From contig NZ_JBNNTI010000001.1 of assembly GCF_050278625.1 (NCBI RefSeq), forward strand, positions 62,001 to 126,000: DNA of 64,000 bases, written 5' to 3'. The position numbers were made by a program, and so were the translations under genes. Positions 32,744 to 42,818 of this stretch are shown piece by piece. How positions within the stretch are numbered: position 1 is the first letter of the stretch; the number at the start of each line of letters is the position of its first letter. This stretch comes from Viridibacillus sp050278625. Its GTDB lineage: Bacteria; Bacillota; Bacilli; Bacillales_A; Planococcaceae. Under the pieces are notes generated by a model. The model searched no databases. It was not told where the DNA came from and worked only from the letters and a program-made list of their open reading frames with translations.

Positions 32744-33418
32744 TTACAATGGACCTGAAATACCTTGTCTGCGAATCATTACAAAGTGTGCTGCAAGCAA
32801 CCCAAGCAAAGCAGCTGGTAAGAAGAATACATGAATCGCAAAGAATCTTGTTAATGTTTGTGCACCGAGGATTGTAGAATCTCCGGCAAGTAATACTTTG
32901 ATTGCTTCACCAATAAATGGTACTGATGCAGCGATTTGAATACCTACTTTTGTAGCGAATAAAGCTTTCATATCCCAAGGAAGTAGGTAACCTGTAAAGC
33001 CAAGACCTAACATTACTGCGAAAATTAGAACCCCAACGATCCAGTTAAGTTCACGTGGTTTTTTGTATGAACCTGTGAAGAATACACGTAATGTATGAAG
33101 GAACATCATGACAATTACGAGTGAAGCTCCCCAGTGATGCATACCACGCACAATCTCACCGAATGCTACTTCATTTTGAAGGTAGTAAACAGATTTCCAT
33201 GCATTTTCAATATCCGGAACATAGTACATAGTTAAGAACATACCTGAAAGGATTTGAATAACCGTAACGAAGAACGTTAAGCCCCCGAAACAATATACGA
33301 ATGCAGAAAAATGATGTGCAGGGTTAACGTGCTCTGGAACTTCATGGTCAGCTATATCGCGCCAAATTGGTGTGATATCTAAGCGTTCATCTACCCAATC
33401 ATAGATTTTATTTAGCAC
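32744..33418 (-). CDS. qcrB: Menaquinol:cytochrome c reductase, cytochrome b subunit QcrB
   Basis: 224 aa, the short cytochrome b6-type subunit. Seen: four hydrophobic segments, heme ligand histidines in RGMHHWGASLVIVMMFLH and in FAIHVFFLPA...LAAHFVMIRRQGISGPL, and the quinone-site region GYLLPWDMKA. Lies 18 nt after qcrA. Confidence 0.96.
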   Translation of the reverse strand: MLNKIYDWVDERLDITPIWRDIADHEVPEHVNPAHHFSAFVYCFGGLTFFVTVIQILSGMFLTMYYVPDIENAWKSVYYLQNEVAFGEIVRGMHHWGASLVIVMMFLHTLRVFFTGSYKKPRELNWIVGVLIFAVMLGLGFTGYLLPWDMKALFATKVGIQIAASVPFIGEAIKVLLAGDSTILGAQTLTRFFAIHVFFLPAALLGLLAAHFVMIRRQGISGPL

Positions 33419-33436
33419 TTGTGTCGTACCCCCTTA

Positions 33437-33943
33437 CTATTTAACTAACGTATTTGGTCTTATTTTACCGAGCATTAACAGACCGTCTTTTTCTTTGACT
33501 TCGTACTCATCTAACGGCCCAAGAGGTGGTGTACCTTTGATGTTATCACCATTTTTCTCATATCGGCCAGCGTGACAAGGGCAGAAGAATTGGTTTTTGT
33601 GTGCTGGGTCACCTTCCCAGTTTACAGTACAGCCTAAATGCTTACATACAGGTGAAAGTGCGATAATTTTGTCGCCTTCTTTGTAAACCCACGCTGTATT
33701 TGTAACATCAGATTTGTACCAAGCGTCAACTTGTTCAAATGTGAAGTCAACTTTTACAGGTGTTTTTGATAACTCAGAGACTTTTTGTTTAGTTGGTATA
33801 AAATCTCCACCGGCTTTTTTCTGTAATACCGGATCAACTGCAAAACGAACCATTGGCATTAACATTCCAGCAGCCATGAAGCCACCAACACCTGTTAATG
33901 TGTAGTTTAGAAATTGACGTCTTGTTACACGATTGTTACTCAT
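33437..33943 (-). CDS. qcrA: Menaquinol:cytochrome c reductase, Rieske subunit QcrA
   Basis: 168 aa. Rieske 2Fe-2S protein. Seen: twin-arginine-like start VTRRQFLNYTLTGVGGFMAA leading into one membrane anchor, and cluster motifs CKHLGC and CPCHAGRYE. ATG 33943 follows GAGGGGGGAAAAGT; the frame upstream of it lacks a start signal. Confidence 0.96.
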   Translation of the reverse strand: MSNNRVTRRQFLNYTLTGVGGFMAAGMLMPMVRFAVDPVLQKKAGGDFIPTKQKVSELSKTPVKVDFTFEQVDAWYKSDVTNTAWVYKEGDKIIALSPVCKHLGCTVNWEGDPAHKNQFFCPCHAGRYEKNGDNIKGTPPLGPLDEYEVKEKDGLLMLGKIRPNTLVK

Positions 33944-34098
33944 ACTTTTCCCCCCTCTAACTTTAAAGGTAAGTCCAACGGACAAACTTATACAAAATAG
34001 TAATACTAGGACATATCTATGATATATCAATCAAAATGGAAGGTCAATAACGCATTCGACACTTTTGTCATGATTTGTGAACATTTCATGAAAGAAAA

Positions 34099-34548
34099 TT
34101 ACAGCTCTGCCCATTTAGCTGATAGCATTGGGACAACTTGTCGAATTTGATCACTTAGTACTGATTGTTTTACTGATTGATCCATATCACCAAGTGGTAT
34201 AGATGGTAGCCACAATACAGTTAGCTCAGGTACTTCCCTTGTCCAACTATGATCTGATGTCATATAAAAGATATATTTAAAACCTGCCAATTTTAATTCT
34301 TGGTCTATTGACTGAATATAGTCTTTCTTTAGCATGGTATTTGTATACGTAAATGGTGGCATTACCATAACTCGTCCTTTAAATTGCTGTTCAACAAAAC
34401 CTGTTAACGACATTAAAAACTCTGCAGCCGACGCGCTTTGCTTCATTCCTGTTGGCGAACCATCAATAACTGCTAATGGAACGATAGCTGTATCTATAAA
34501 TTCCTTTTGTGCTGAGAATACTTCTACATCTTTGCCAATCCAAAACAT
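34099..34548 (-). CDS. ypiF: YpiF-like protein (DUF2487)
   Basis: 149 aa, cytoplasmic. Begins MFWIGKDVEVFSAQKEFIDT. Located between ypiB and qcrA as in B. subtilis. Function not established. The start follows a GGGGGAAATAAA site lying in the region right after the hairpin that ends ypiB, so hairpin and initiation region are adjacent. Confidence 0.78.
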   Translation of the reverse strand: MFWIGKDVEVFSAQKEFIDTAIVPLAVIDGSPTGMKQSASAAEFLMSLTGFVEQQFKGRVMVMPPFTYTNTMLKKDYIQSIDQELKLAGFKYIFYMTSDHSWTREVPELTVLWLPSIPLGDMDQSVKQSVLSDQIRQVVPMLSAKWAEL

Positions 34549-34564
34549 TTTTATTTCCCCCCGA

Positions 34565-34597
34565 GAAAAAACTTCATCTAAACGATGAAGTTTTTTC
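34565..34597 (-). terminator. Terminator-like hairpin between ypiB and ypiF
   Basis: Perfect 14-bp stem (arms 34584-34597 and 34565-34578, 5-nt loop) with a TTTTTTC run inside the 3' arm. It overlaps the ypiB stop codon and ends 17 nt before the ypiF start, so ypiF may be expressed by read-through or regulated at this point. Confidence 0.75.
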
Positions 34598-35147
34598 ATT
34601 CATTCACATTTTTTAAGACATTAAGTAATGCAGATAATTCATAAAACTTCTCTTTATCATTATTATCTAACGCTTCATCTATTTGCTTTAAAATTGTTTC
34701 TTCCCTAAAAGACTTCATGCTATTGTTTAATATTTCCTCCGCTAACATGCGGTCCTTTTCACTAATGTGCAAATACTTTGGCATATGAGGGTTCTCTTCA
34801 AGAACCGCTAAGTATTCGCTACTTGGTGGTAATTTAGGGAAGTTAAGTTGAATATACATTTCTTCATCTGGGTGCATTCTCAGATCGTGGAATGATTTCT
34901 CTGCGTCTGCTGTCATAATATTTCCTTTATAAAATCGAAATGGAATACCAGATGATTCAGTCGTTGACATGACCATTGCTCTTGGACAATAATGTGCTTC
35001 CTCAACAAAATGTACATGCTCTAGTAATTCATCATGGCCAAGTAAATAATTTAAAATCCAGACACATTCACGTCGCTTTAACTGATAACGCTTTAAAAAC
35101 CAATGTACGAAAACCTTTTTATCCATCACAGAAACGGAAGCGGTCAT
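34596..35147 (-). CDS. ypiB: YpiB-like protein (UPF0302)
   Basis: 183 aa. N-terminal UPF0302 domain (KKVFVHWFLKRYQLKRRECVWILNYLL split by the conserved LKRRE) and a C-terminal IDEAL-type segment (ILKQIDEALDNNDKEKFYELS). IDEAL domains are known from competence regulator ComK degradation partners and related Bacilli proteins; the function of YpiB is not settled. ATG 35147 follows GAGGGGGAAT. Confidence 0.82.
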   Translation of the reverse strand: MTASVSVMDKKVFVHWFLKRYQLKRRECVWILNYLLGHDELLEHVHFVEEAHYCPRAMVMSTTESSGIPFRFYKGNIMTADAEKSFHDLRMHPDEEMYIQLNFPKLPPSSEYLAVLEENPHMPKYLHISEKDRMLAEEILNNSMKSFREETILKQIDEALDNNDKEKFYELSALLNVLKNVNE

Positions 35148-35161
35148 ACCGATTCCCCCTC

Positions 35162-36424
35162 TCACTCGAAAGTTTGTAAGAGATCCAACCAAGTCGGCTC
35201 ATCAGGTTGTAGTGCTACTAATCTTTTTACGACTACGTGGGCTTCCCCACGTTTGCCGTCTTCGATTAAGAAATACGCGTACTTTTCTAAAAATGCTGGA
35301 TCTTCCTTATGGTCATTATATGCCAAAGTATAAAATTCGTATGCACGATTATAATCTTCTAGGCGGTCATAAGATTGTGCAGCAAAAGCAGATAATGTAG
35401 ACCAGTCAAAATCATCATTACGTAAAGTTTCGACTAATTCAACCACCTCTTCATCACGTTCATCTTGCGCCAACAGTGAAACGAGCGTTAAAATAGCTTC
35501 CATATATTCACCATCAAGCGCAACCGCTTCACGCAAGTATTGTTCAGCCTCTTTTGGCAAACTGTTTTTTAAAGCCATCTTACCGGCAAATAAATATAAT
35601 TCTTTATCATATTCATCACGTTTAATGCCCTCTTGGATTATTTCTAAAGCTTTTTTATTTTCTTCTTGCATTGCATAACTCTCTGCTAATAATAAATAAG
35701 CTGCAAAATAATCTGGATCTACTTCTTTTAACTCTTCTAAATGTTTAATTGCGGTTTCATACATTTGTGTTTGAAATGCCGAATAAGCTGCTCCAAATAA
35801 TAGATCAGGAGCAACATGATATTCAAGGGCTTTCAGATAATATGTTAAAGCCTCTTCAAATGCTGCACCCGTACGATGCACTTCTGCAAGACGTTCGACT
35901 AAACGGATCCCCGCAATCTCTTCTTGTTCCTCGTACAGCTCACCATAAAGACGTGCCGCTTCTGCTAAACGACCTAGCTCTAAAAGAAGCTCTGCTTTCG
36001 CAAAACGCAATAAAGGTTCAGTAGGCAATAATTCTAACGCCTCGTTAATACGTTGTTCAGCGACCTCGTATAGTCCTTGCATTTGATAATAATCCGCCAA
36101 TGCTAATAAAACTTGTGGATATTCAGGTTCATCCGGACGAACAGACATAAACATTTCTAATGCTTCGTCCTCGTTTCCAATATCCATTAACAATACAGCT
36201 CGATCAATTTTTAATTGTGTCTCTTCAGGGAACAAAAATTGTAAATGCTCAAATAATTGGTCTGCTTCAGCTAAAAAGCCATAGTTCACTAATAGCTCTG
36301 CAATCTCATATTGTACATTTGGGTCAGCTTGAATTTTAAGCTGTTCCATTAAATCTTGTATACCTTCTAGATTTCCTTGCTCAATTACTTCTATCATTTT
36401 GTTTTGAATATCCAAATGCTTCAC
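35162..36424 (-). CDS. ypiA: TPR-repeat protein YpiA
   Basis: 420 aa made up almost entirely of tetratricopeptide helices (for example EAEQYLREAVALDGEYMEAIL and DRLEDYNRAYEFYTLAYND), acidic, no signal peptide. Likely a scaffold; the partner is unknown. Follows aroA in the same direction with a terminator between them, as in B. subtilis ypiA. Confidence 0.85.
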   Translation of the reverse strand: MKHLDIQNKMIEVIEQGNLEGIQDLMEQLKIQADPNVQYEIAELLVNYGFLAEADQLFEHLQFLFPEETQLKIDRAVLLMDIGNEDEALEMFMSVRPDEPEYPQVLLALADYYQMQGLYEVAEQRINEALELLPTEPLLRFAKAELLLELGRLAEAARLYGELYEEQEEIAGIRLVERLAEVHRTGAAFEEALTYYLKALEYHVAPDLLFGAAYSAFQTQMYETAIKHLEELKEVDPDYFAAYLLLAESYAMQEENKKALEIIQEGIKRDEYDKELYLFAGKMALKNSLPKEAEQYLREAVALDGEYMEAILTLVSLLAQDERDEEVVELVETLRNDDFDWSTLSAFAAQSYDRLEDYNRAYEFYTLAYNDHKEDPAFLEKYAYFLIEDGKRGEAHVVVKRLVALQPDEPTWLDLLQTFE

Positions 36425-36478
36425 CTATTCTCATTAATTTCAATCATTATGCTACATGACAAATTCTTTATGTACAAG

Positions 36479-36507
36479 GAAAAACCCTCCTATTTAGTGG
36501 AGAGTTT
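36479..36507 (-). terminator. Terminator of the aro gene cluster
   Basis: AACTCTCC/GGAGGGTT stem followed by TTTTCC on the minus strand, directly after the aroA stop. Confidence 0.8.
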
Positions 36508-36513
36508 TCGCTT

Positions 36514-37815
36514 TTAATCTATTCGATTGCTAACAGTTTGTACATCTTCAAAGAATGTTGGGTAAGAGACAGCAATACAGTCAGGATCATCTAGCTCGAT
36601 TGAACCTTCAGTAATGAGTGCAGCAATTGCTCCCATCATGCCAATACGGTGATCTCCATACGTTCGAATAGTACTACCCGTTAACGGTGTTGGTCCGTTA
36701 ATAATCATACCGTCATCTGTCGCTACTATATCTGCACCAAGCTTTTTCAATTCATCCACAACCGCTGTAATACGGTCTGTTTCTTTTACCTTCAGCTCTT
36801 CAGCATCTTTAATAACGGTTTGTCCAGTAGCCTGTGTTGCTAATAATGCAATAATCGGTATTTCATCGATGAGTCGAGGAATAACGTCGCCACCGATTGT
36901 CGTTCCTTGTAATTCAGATGTCGAAACGGTGACCGTTCCAATCGGCTCTGCAGCCGAATCATCATCGATTTCAATCGACATTTTCGCATTCATTTCCTGC
37001 AAGACATCAATAATACCAGTACGTGTTGGATTCAAACCAACGTTCTCTAACGTTATTTCACTATTTTTTGAGATGGCACCAGCAACAAGGAAAAATGCTG
37101 CAGATGATATATCTCCAGGTACCTCTACATGAGTAGCAGTCAATTGTTGACCACCTTGTAGTGAGACAACTCCATCTTCAATCGTTATTTCCGCGCCAAA
37201 TTGTCGAAGCATACGCTCTGTGTGGTCACGGGAAACTTCCTTCTCGCGGATAATTGTCGTACCTTTGGCATTAATACCTGCTAATAGAATTGCCGACTTC
37301 ACTTGTGCACTTGCTACTGGCATTGTATAGTCAATCGCATTTAACTTCGTACCTTGAATCGCAAGAGGCGTAAATTGGCCATCCATACGCCCTGTTATTT
37401 TAGCACCCATTTCTCGCAATGGATTTATGACACGTTTCATCGGGCGCTTAGCAATGGACTCGTCTCCATTCAAAACTGTATGAACAGTAGAGCCTGCTAG
37501 CAAACCAAGCATTAAGCGTGTTGTCGTACCAGAATTCCCAGTATATAATATATCAGTTGGTTCCTGCCAAGTAGCCATTCCATTACTTTCAATAACAACG
37601 TTTGTACCATCCAGTTCAATCTGTACTCCTAATTTGCGGAAACAAGCAATTGTATTTAAACAATCATCACCGAGTAAAAAACCACTTACCGTCGTGCGCC
37701 CTTTTGCAATTCCGCCGAACATAATAGAACGATGAGATACTGATTTATCACCTGGAACTGTTATTTTCCCACGTAATGTCGGCTTATTGTAATCTAAAGA
37801 ATTACTCTTCACCAT
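36514..37815 (-). CDS. aroA: 3-phosphoshikimate 1-carboxyvinyltransferase (EPSP synthase)
   Basis: 433 aa. Called aroE in B. subtilis. Seen: substrate-binding GDKSVSHRSIMFGGIAKG, LYTGNSGTTTRLMLGLLAG, RPMKRVINPLREMGA and the C-terminal DHRIGMMGAIAAL. ATG 37815 follows AGGTGA. Last gene of the cluster aroC-aroB-aroH-hisC-tyrA-aroA. Confidence 0.96.
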   Translation of the reverse strand: MVKSNSLDYNKPTLRGKITVPGDKSVSHRSIMFGGIAKGRTTVSGFLLGDDCLNTIACFRKLGVQIELDGTNVVIESNGMATWQEPTDILYTGNSGTTTRLMLGLLAGSTVHTVLNGDESIAKRPMKRVINPLREMGAKITGRMDGQFTPLAIQGTKLNAIDYTMPVASAQVKSAILLAGINAKGTTIIREKEVSRDHTERMLRQFGAEITIEDGVVSLQGGQQLTATHVEVPGDISSAAFFLVAGAISKNSEITLENVGLNPTRTGIIDVLQEMNAKMSIEIDDDSAAEPIGTVTVSTSELQGTTIGGDVIPRLIDEIPIIALLATQATGQTVIKDAEELKVKETDRITAVVDELKKLGADIVATDDGMIINGPTPLTGSTIRTYGDHRIGMMGAIAALITEGSIELDDPDCIAVSYPTFFEDVQTVSNRID

Positions 37816-37831
37816 TCTATTCACCTACCCT

Positions 37832-38932
37832 TTATGAAATATAAATTTCGTATGGACTGCGCTTTTGTATACAAGCAGCAGCACGTTCTCGATCATCTGC
37901 ATTTTGGAAACTAACAACTAAAATACCGAAGACATCTTCTCGCGTTTCCACGATACGAATATTCGTAATACTAATTTGTTCTTCAGCAAGAAAAGCTGTG
38001 ATTTCAGCAATACTACCAGGATAATCAGGTACATCTACATATAAATCATAGGTCATGTACATTGCACCTTGCGAACTAATCGGCAACTCATCACGTACCG
38101 TTTTAGCTTTTGCAAAATAACCCTCAATTTGAGTTGCTTCTCCTGCTATCAAAAGGTCCTCAACACGTTTCATTTCAGTTTGCCACTCAGCCAATTGACT
38201 AGCAATTTGTTGGCGATTTTGCATCGTTATGTCGCGCCATAATATAGGATTAGAAGACGCAATCCGTGTCAAATCTCGAAACCCCCCTGCTGCTAACATT
38301 TTTGTTACAGGGTTATCAGCTCCCTCAGCATGCAATTGATGCACTAAAGATGCTGCCACAATATGCGGAAAATGACTTACTACCGATGTCATATGATCAT
38401 GTTCAGTAGCTGAAACTCGCATTAATTTCGCGCTGGTATATTGCAGTAAATTCTGCAGGTTATTAACTTTCTCTTCATCCTCACCCTCTAAAGGTGTGAG
38501 CATATAATACGCATTTTCAAAAAGATAAGGCTTAGCCGCTAATACACCACTTTTATGCGAACCTGCCATTGGATGGCCTCCGATAAAAGTAATGCCGTTT
38601 TCGCGAAGCTCATAAGCTTTTTCCATAATCAAAGACTTAGTACTACCTGTATCTGTCACAATTGTAGAAGTCGGAAGTCCCCAAGATTTAATTAACTCCA
38701 TCCATTCTAATGTTGCATTTACAGGTGTTGCAAAAATAATAACATCTACTTTTTTCGCTGTTTCCTCTGGGTTTTTCGTTACTTCTTGGACTATACCTAA
38801 AACTTTTGCGCTTTGCAACGTTTCTAAATTGGCATCAAACCCTATCACTCGTACATTTGGTGATTTTTGCAGAGCTAATGCAATCGATCCTCCAATTAGA
38901 CCAAGCCCTACAACTAGAACGGTTTGTTTCAT
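37832..38932 (-). CDS. tyrA: Prephenate dehydrogenase with ACT domain
   Basis: 366 aa. Converts prephenate to 4-hydroxyphenylpyruvate for tyrosine. Seen: NAD-binding VGLGLIGGSIALALQ, the catalytic histidine region IGGHPMAGSHKSGV, and a C-terminal ACT domain (about 292-366, YVDVPDYPGSIAEITAFL) that probably senses an amino acid end product. Overlaps hisC by 4 nt. Confidence 0.95.
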   Translation of the reverse strand: MKQTVLVVGLGLIGGSIALALQKSPNVRVIGFDANLETLQSAKVLGIVQEVTKNPEETAKKVDVIIFATPVNATLEWMELIKSWGLPTSTIVTDTGSTKSLIMEKAYELRENGITFIGGHPMAGSHKSGVLAAKPYLFENAYYMLTPLEGEDEEKVNNLQNLLQYTSAKLMRVSATEHDHMTSVVSHFPHIVAASLVHQLHAEGADNPVTKMLAAGGFRDLTRIASSNPILWRDITMQNRQQIASQLAEWQTEMKRVEDLLIAGEATQIEGYFAKAKTVRDELPISSQGAMYMTYDLYVDVPDYPGSIAEITAFLAEEQISITNIRIVETREDVFGILVVSFQNADDRERAAACIQKRSPYEIYIS

Positions 38933-40029
38933 GAAAAAACTCCTTGCTCCTGTAAAACTGATTCTAATTGTGTTAAGAAACCTTCATTTTGAACTTGAGT
39001 ACCAATAGTTACACGTATATATCCCGGTGTTCCTAGCGCATTACCACTACGGATAACGAAGCCTCGTTTCATTAACTCTTGGAAAACCACATCGCTATCA
39101 GCTTTTACTTCCATTAGGATGAAGTTTGTATCAGTTGTAAAGTAGTGTAGATTATTTTTTTCACAAAATTCCTCGATTTGTTTTTTACCTTTATTGTTTT
39201 GCTCGCGACATTTCTCGATAAAAGCATCATCTTCTAATGCTACTTGCGCAATTGCTTGGCTTAACACTGTATTATTAAACGGTCCACGAACTGGATCCAA
39301 TTTTGCAATTAACTCTTTATCGGCAATACCATAACCTACACGGAAAGCTGCGAGGCCGTAAGCTTTAGAGAACGTTCTTAAAATGATGATATTTGGGTAG
39401 TCTTGAATATACGGGATTGTATCTTTATGTGAAGTATTTGTTACATACTCAAAATATGCTTCATCTATCACAACCAACACATCAGACGGAACTTTCTTCA
39501 AAAATTCTTGTAATAGCGCATCTTCTACTACAACACCCGTTGGATTATTCGGGCTACATACCCATACAACTGCTGTATTTTCATTAATAGCTTCAAGCAT
39601 TGCATCTAAATCATGATTACCATTTATCAAAGATATTTCACGAATTTCAGCACCTTCGATTTGTGCATTATGGCCATATTGCGAAAATGTTGGTTTTGCC
39701 ATAACAGTATTAACACCTGGATATAAGAATGCTCGTGTAATAATACTGATTAATTCATCTGATCCGTTACCAAAGATTAATTCATTTTCTTCTACGCCTA
39801 ATTTAGCAGCCACCGCTGCACGTAAGTTCGTTGCATAACCATCAGGATATAACGCAAAGTTAAATGATTCTTTCGCTAAAAATTCACGTACTTTTGGTGA
39901 GCTACCGAATGGATTTTCATTGGATGCTAATTTAAAGATTTCGTCTAAACCAAATTCTTTTTTCACTGCATCGATTGATTTTCCAGGCTGATAAGCTTTC
40001 ATACCTGTAATTTGTTCTTTCCATTTCAT
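38929..40029 (-). CDS. hisC: Histidinol-phosphate / aromatic aminotransferase
   Basis: 366 aa PLP enzyme. Seen: SNENPFGSSPKV, NPNNPTG (as SPNNPTG), DEAYFEY and the PLP-lysine segment TFSKAYGLAAFRVGYG. In B. subtilis HisC serves both histidine and tyrosine/phenylalanine synthesis; placement before tyrA suggests the same dual role. It lies 30 nt after aroH, where B. subtilis has trpEDCFBA. Confidence 0.93.
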   Translation of the reverse strand: MKWKEQITGMKAYQPGKSIDAVKKEFGLDEIFKLASNENPFGSSPKVREFLAKESFNFALYPDGYATNLRAAVAAKLGVEENELIFGNGSDELISIITRAFLYPGVNTVMAKPTFSQYGHNAQIEGAEIREISLINGNHDLDAMLEAINENTAVVWVCSPNNPTGVVVEDALLQEFLKKVPSDVLVVIDEAYFEYVTNTSHKDTIPYIQDYPNIIILRTFSKAYGLAAFRVGYGIADKELIAKLDPVRGPFNNTVLSQAIAQVALEDDAFIEKCREQNNKGKKQIEEFCEKNNLHYFTTDTNFILMEVKADSDVVFQELMKRGFVIRSGNALGTPGYIRVTIGTQVQNEGFLTQLESVLQEQGVFS

Positions 40030-40058
40030 CTAACGTTCGCCTCTTCCTTAGTAGTAGA

Positions 40059-40421
40059 TTACATTGCTAGATCGGGTCTTAATTTAACTGCTTCATTTAA
40101 ATAAATATGACGAATCGCTTGCTGACTTATTTCCGTATTCACATGCATAAGTACTCGAATACATAATGGCAATGCATTAGGAACATTCATCTCGTGCATA
40201 CACATAACAGGCACATAACTCCAACCTTCCATAGTACGTACAGCTTTCGCTGGGAATGCTGAGATAATATCAGGTGTAGTAGAAATGACAACTGACGCAA
40301 CATCTTCTGCAACAATATTATTCGCCCTCACGATTTCTCTTATTAATTTTTCTGTCTCTGCTAAAACATTTTCCGGCTGGTCAGACTGAACCGTAATGGC
40401 CCCACGCACTCCACGAATCAT
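40059..40421 (-). CDS. aroH: Chorismate mutase, AroH class
   Basis: 120 aa. Seen: MIRGVRGAITVQSDQPEN, VISTTPDIISAFPAKAVR and PVMCMHEMNVPNALPLCIRVLMH, diagnostic of the monofunctional beta-barrel chorismate mutase of Bacillus. ATG 40421 overlaps the aroB stop by 4 nt. Confidence 0.96.
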   Translation of the reverse strand: MIRGVRGAITVQSDQPENVLAETEKLIREIVRANNIVAEDVASVVISTTPDIISAFPAKAVRTMEGWSYVPVMCMHEMNVPNALPLCIRVLMHVNTEISQQAIRHIYLNEAVKLRPDLAM

Positions 40422-41509
40422 GAAAGCACCTCCTCTATTAATGCACGAAGAAGACCATCGATTTCTTGACATTCTTCTATTGAAATTTGCTGTACAAACG
40501 GCTCACCAATTTTCTTTAATAGGACAAACTGTAAGACTCCGTATTCAGCTTTTTTATCTTTCATTAAATAATCTAGTAGTTGTTCAAATGTAAAATATTT
40601 GACTGCATCGAATGAGTATCCATTGCGTAATGCAAATTCGGTGAAGGAACGTGTAAATGTTGCGGAGATTTCGCCATAACGCTCACCTAAAATAAGTGCA
40701 TAGACCATCCCTATCATAACAGCCTCACCATGTGCTAATTTACCAAAACCTGAGGCTGCCTCTATCGCATGTCCGTAAGTATGTCCAAAGTTTAAAAACT
40801 TACGAATAGATTGTTCTTCTTCATCTTCTGCAACAATACCTGCTTTTACACGAATACCCAGCTCTAAGTGTTTAGCAAGTTCATCTTGACTGAAATGCAA
40901 GATAGAGTTTGTAGCCATTAATTCTTCTAACCACTTTTCATCTGAAATAAGTGCATGTTTAATCACTTCTGCCATCCCTGAACGTACTTCTCTTTCTGGT
41001 AGTGTTGTTAAATATGAAATGTCATATAACACTCCTTGTGGCTGATAAAATGTCCCAATCATATTCTTTCCTAGTGGATGGTTTATAGCTGTTTTACCAC
41101 CAACTGCACTATCATGAGCTAATATCGTCGTAGGAATTTGAACAAATGGAATACCACGCATAAATGTGGATGCAATAAACCCAGTTAAATCCCCAACTGC
41201 ACCTCCGCCAAATGCGAAAATAAATGTTTTTCTGGTGCATTTTTGTTCCAATAAGAAAGATTGCGCTGCAAAGAAGCTCTCAAATGTTTTACAAGCTTCA
41301 CCTTCTGCTAATACATTTACTTCAAATGGGTATGGAAATTCTGCTGTAAAGCGGTCACTATGTAATTGCCATACTTGTTCATCTGTAAAGACAATAATTT
41401 TATCAGCTTTAGATAGTTGACCATCGAATGATTTAACTGCTTCTGTTAAACAATTTGCACCTATTTGCACTTCATACGCATGGGACTTCGCTTTAACTGG
41501 AATATTCAT
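40418..41509 (-). CDS. aroB: 3-dehydroquinate synthase
   Basis: 363 aa. Shikimate pathway step 2. Seen: FAFGGGAVGDLTGFIASTFMRG, PTTILAHDSAVGGKTAINHPLGKNMIG split at usual positions, and metal-binding HTYGHAIEA and HGEAVMIGM. Starts 2 nt after aroC. Confidence 0.97.
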   Translation of the reverse strand: MNIPVKAKSHAYEVQIGANCLTEAVKSFDGQLSKADKIIVFTDEQVWQLHSDRFTAEFPYPFEVNVLAEGEACKTFESFFAAQSFLLEQKCTRKTFIFAFGGGAVGDLTGFIASTFMRGIPFVQIPTTILAHDSAVGGKTAINHPLGKNMIGTFYQPQGVLYDISYLTTLPEREVRSGMAEVIKHALISDEKWLEELMATNSILHFSQDELAKHLELGIRVKAGIVAEDEEEQSIRKFLNFGHTYGHAIEAASGFGKLAHGEAVMIGMVYALILGERYGEISATFTRSFTEFALRNGYSFDAVKYFTFEQLLDYLMKDKKAEYGVLQFVLLKKIGEPFVQQISIEECQEIDGLLRALIEEVLS

Positions 41510-41511
41510 TG

Positions 41512-42693
41512 TTAAAACTCCTTCGTATATTGTTTATGCGCTGTAAACTGTTCCTTTAGCTGTGGTAATTGGTCACTGTGGAAATGCTCCATTACTGCGT
41601 TCGCTATTTCCCAGGCAATAACATGCTCTGCAACAACAGAAGCCGCTGGAACTGCACAACTATCAGAACGCTCAACACTTGCTTTAAATGGCTCTTTCGT
41701 TTCAATATCGACACTTTGAAGTGGTTTATATAAAGTAGGAATTGGTTTCATAACACCACGGACAACTATAGGCATACCTGTAGTCATACCACCTTCTAAG
41801 CCACCTAAGCGATTTGAACTTCTAGTATAGCCATTTTCCTCTGACCAAATAATTTCATCATGCACTTCGCTTCCCTTGTGATGAGCCATTTCAAAACCTA
41901 GACCGAACTCTACTCCTTTAAATGCATTAATACTTAACATAGCAGATGCTAATTTTGCATCTAACTTACGATCATAGTGTACGTATGATCCAATACCAGC
42001 TGGTAGACCTTCTACGATTACTTCAACAACTCCACCAATTGAATCGCCAGCTTTTTTAGCCTCATCAATTGCTTCAACCATTTTAAGAGATGCTTCTGCA
42101 TCTGCACAATAGCATGCGTCTTCTTCGATTATTGCACGGATTTCGGCAACTGATTTTCCAGATGTAGATTCTGGATTTGCAATAACCCCACCGATTTCAG
42201 TAACATGAGAAACAATTGAAATTCCAAGTTCTGCTAATAATGCTTTTGCAACAGCACCAACCGCTACTCGAACAGTTGTTTCACGAGCTGAAGAACGTTC
42301 TAATACATTTCGTAAATCACGATGACCATATTTCATGCCACCTACTAAATCAGCATGTCCAGGACGTGGACGCGAAATTTGACGTTTAATGTCCTCTGGG
42401 TTAATATCCTCTGCTAATGGTTCTGGCCCCATGATTTTCGTCCAGTGCTTCCAATCATCATTTGTAACAACAAGTGCTACTGGAGAGCCTAAAGTACTTG
42501 CATGACGTACGCCTGATAAGATTTCCACAGTATCTGTTTCAATTTGCATGCGGCGACCTCGACCATGTCCTCCTTGGCGTCTTTTTAATTCTTTATTAAT
42601 TAACTCAGCCGTAATTGGCAATTGAGAAGGTAACCCTTCAATGATTGTTGTTAATTGCGGACCATGTGACTCTCCTGCTGTTAAATAACGCAT
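41512..42693 (-). CDS. aroC: Chorismate synthase
   Basis: 393 aa; named aroF in B. subtilis. Seen: MRYLTAGESHGPQLTTIIEG, RPGHADLVGGMKYGHRDLRN, RSSARETTVRVAVGAVAK, and GGLEGGMTTGMPIVV. ATG 42693 follows AAGGGAGAAAGT. First gene of the aro cluster. Confidence 0.97.
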   Translation of the reverse strand: MRYLTAGESHGPQLTTIIEGLPSQLPITAELINKELKRRQGGHGRGRRMQIETDTVEILSGVRHASTLGSPVALVVTNDDWKHWTKIMGPEPLAEDINPEDIKRQISRPRPGHADLVGGMKYGHRDLRNVLERSSARETTVRVAVGAVAKALLAELGISIVSHVTEIGGVIANPESTSGKSVAEIRAIIEEDACYCADAEASLKMVEAIDEAKKAGDSIGGVVEVIVEGLPAGIGSYVHYDRKLDAKLASAMLSINAFKGVEFGLGFEMAHHKGSEVHDEIIWSEENGYTRSSNRLGGLEGGMTTGMPIVVRGVMKPIPTLYKPLQSVDIETKEPFKASVERSDSCAVPAASVVAEHVIAWEIANAVMEHFHSDQLPQLKEQFTAHKQYTKEF

Positions 42694-42818
42694 GACACTT
42701 TCTCCCTTCAACTCGCTAAAGTATTTGTTTTTTACTATAACATATTTTTATCCAAAAAACAGTGTATCAACCGAACTTTTGCAAACTCCAATAAATTTAA
42801 ATTATCCATCTTTCTAGA

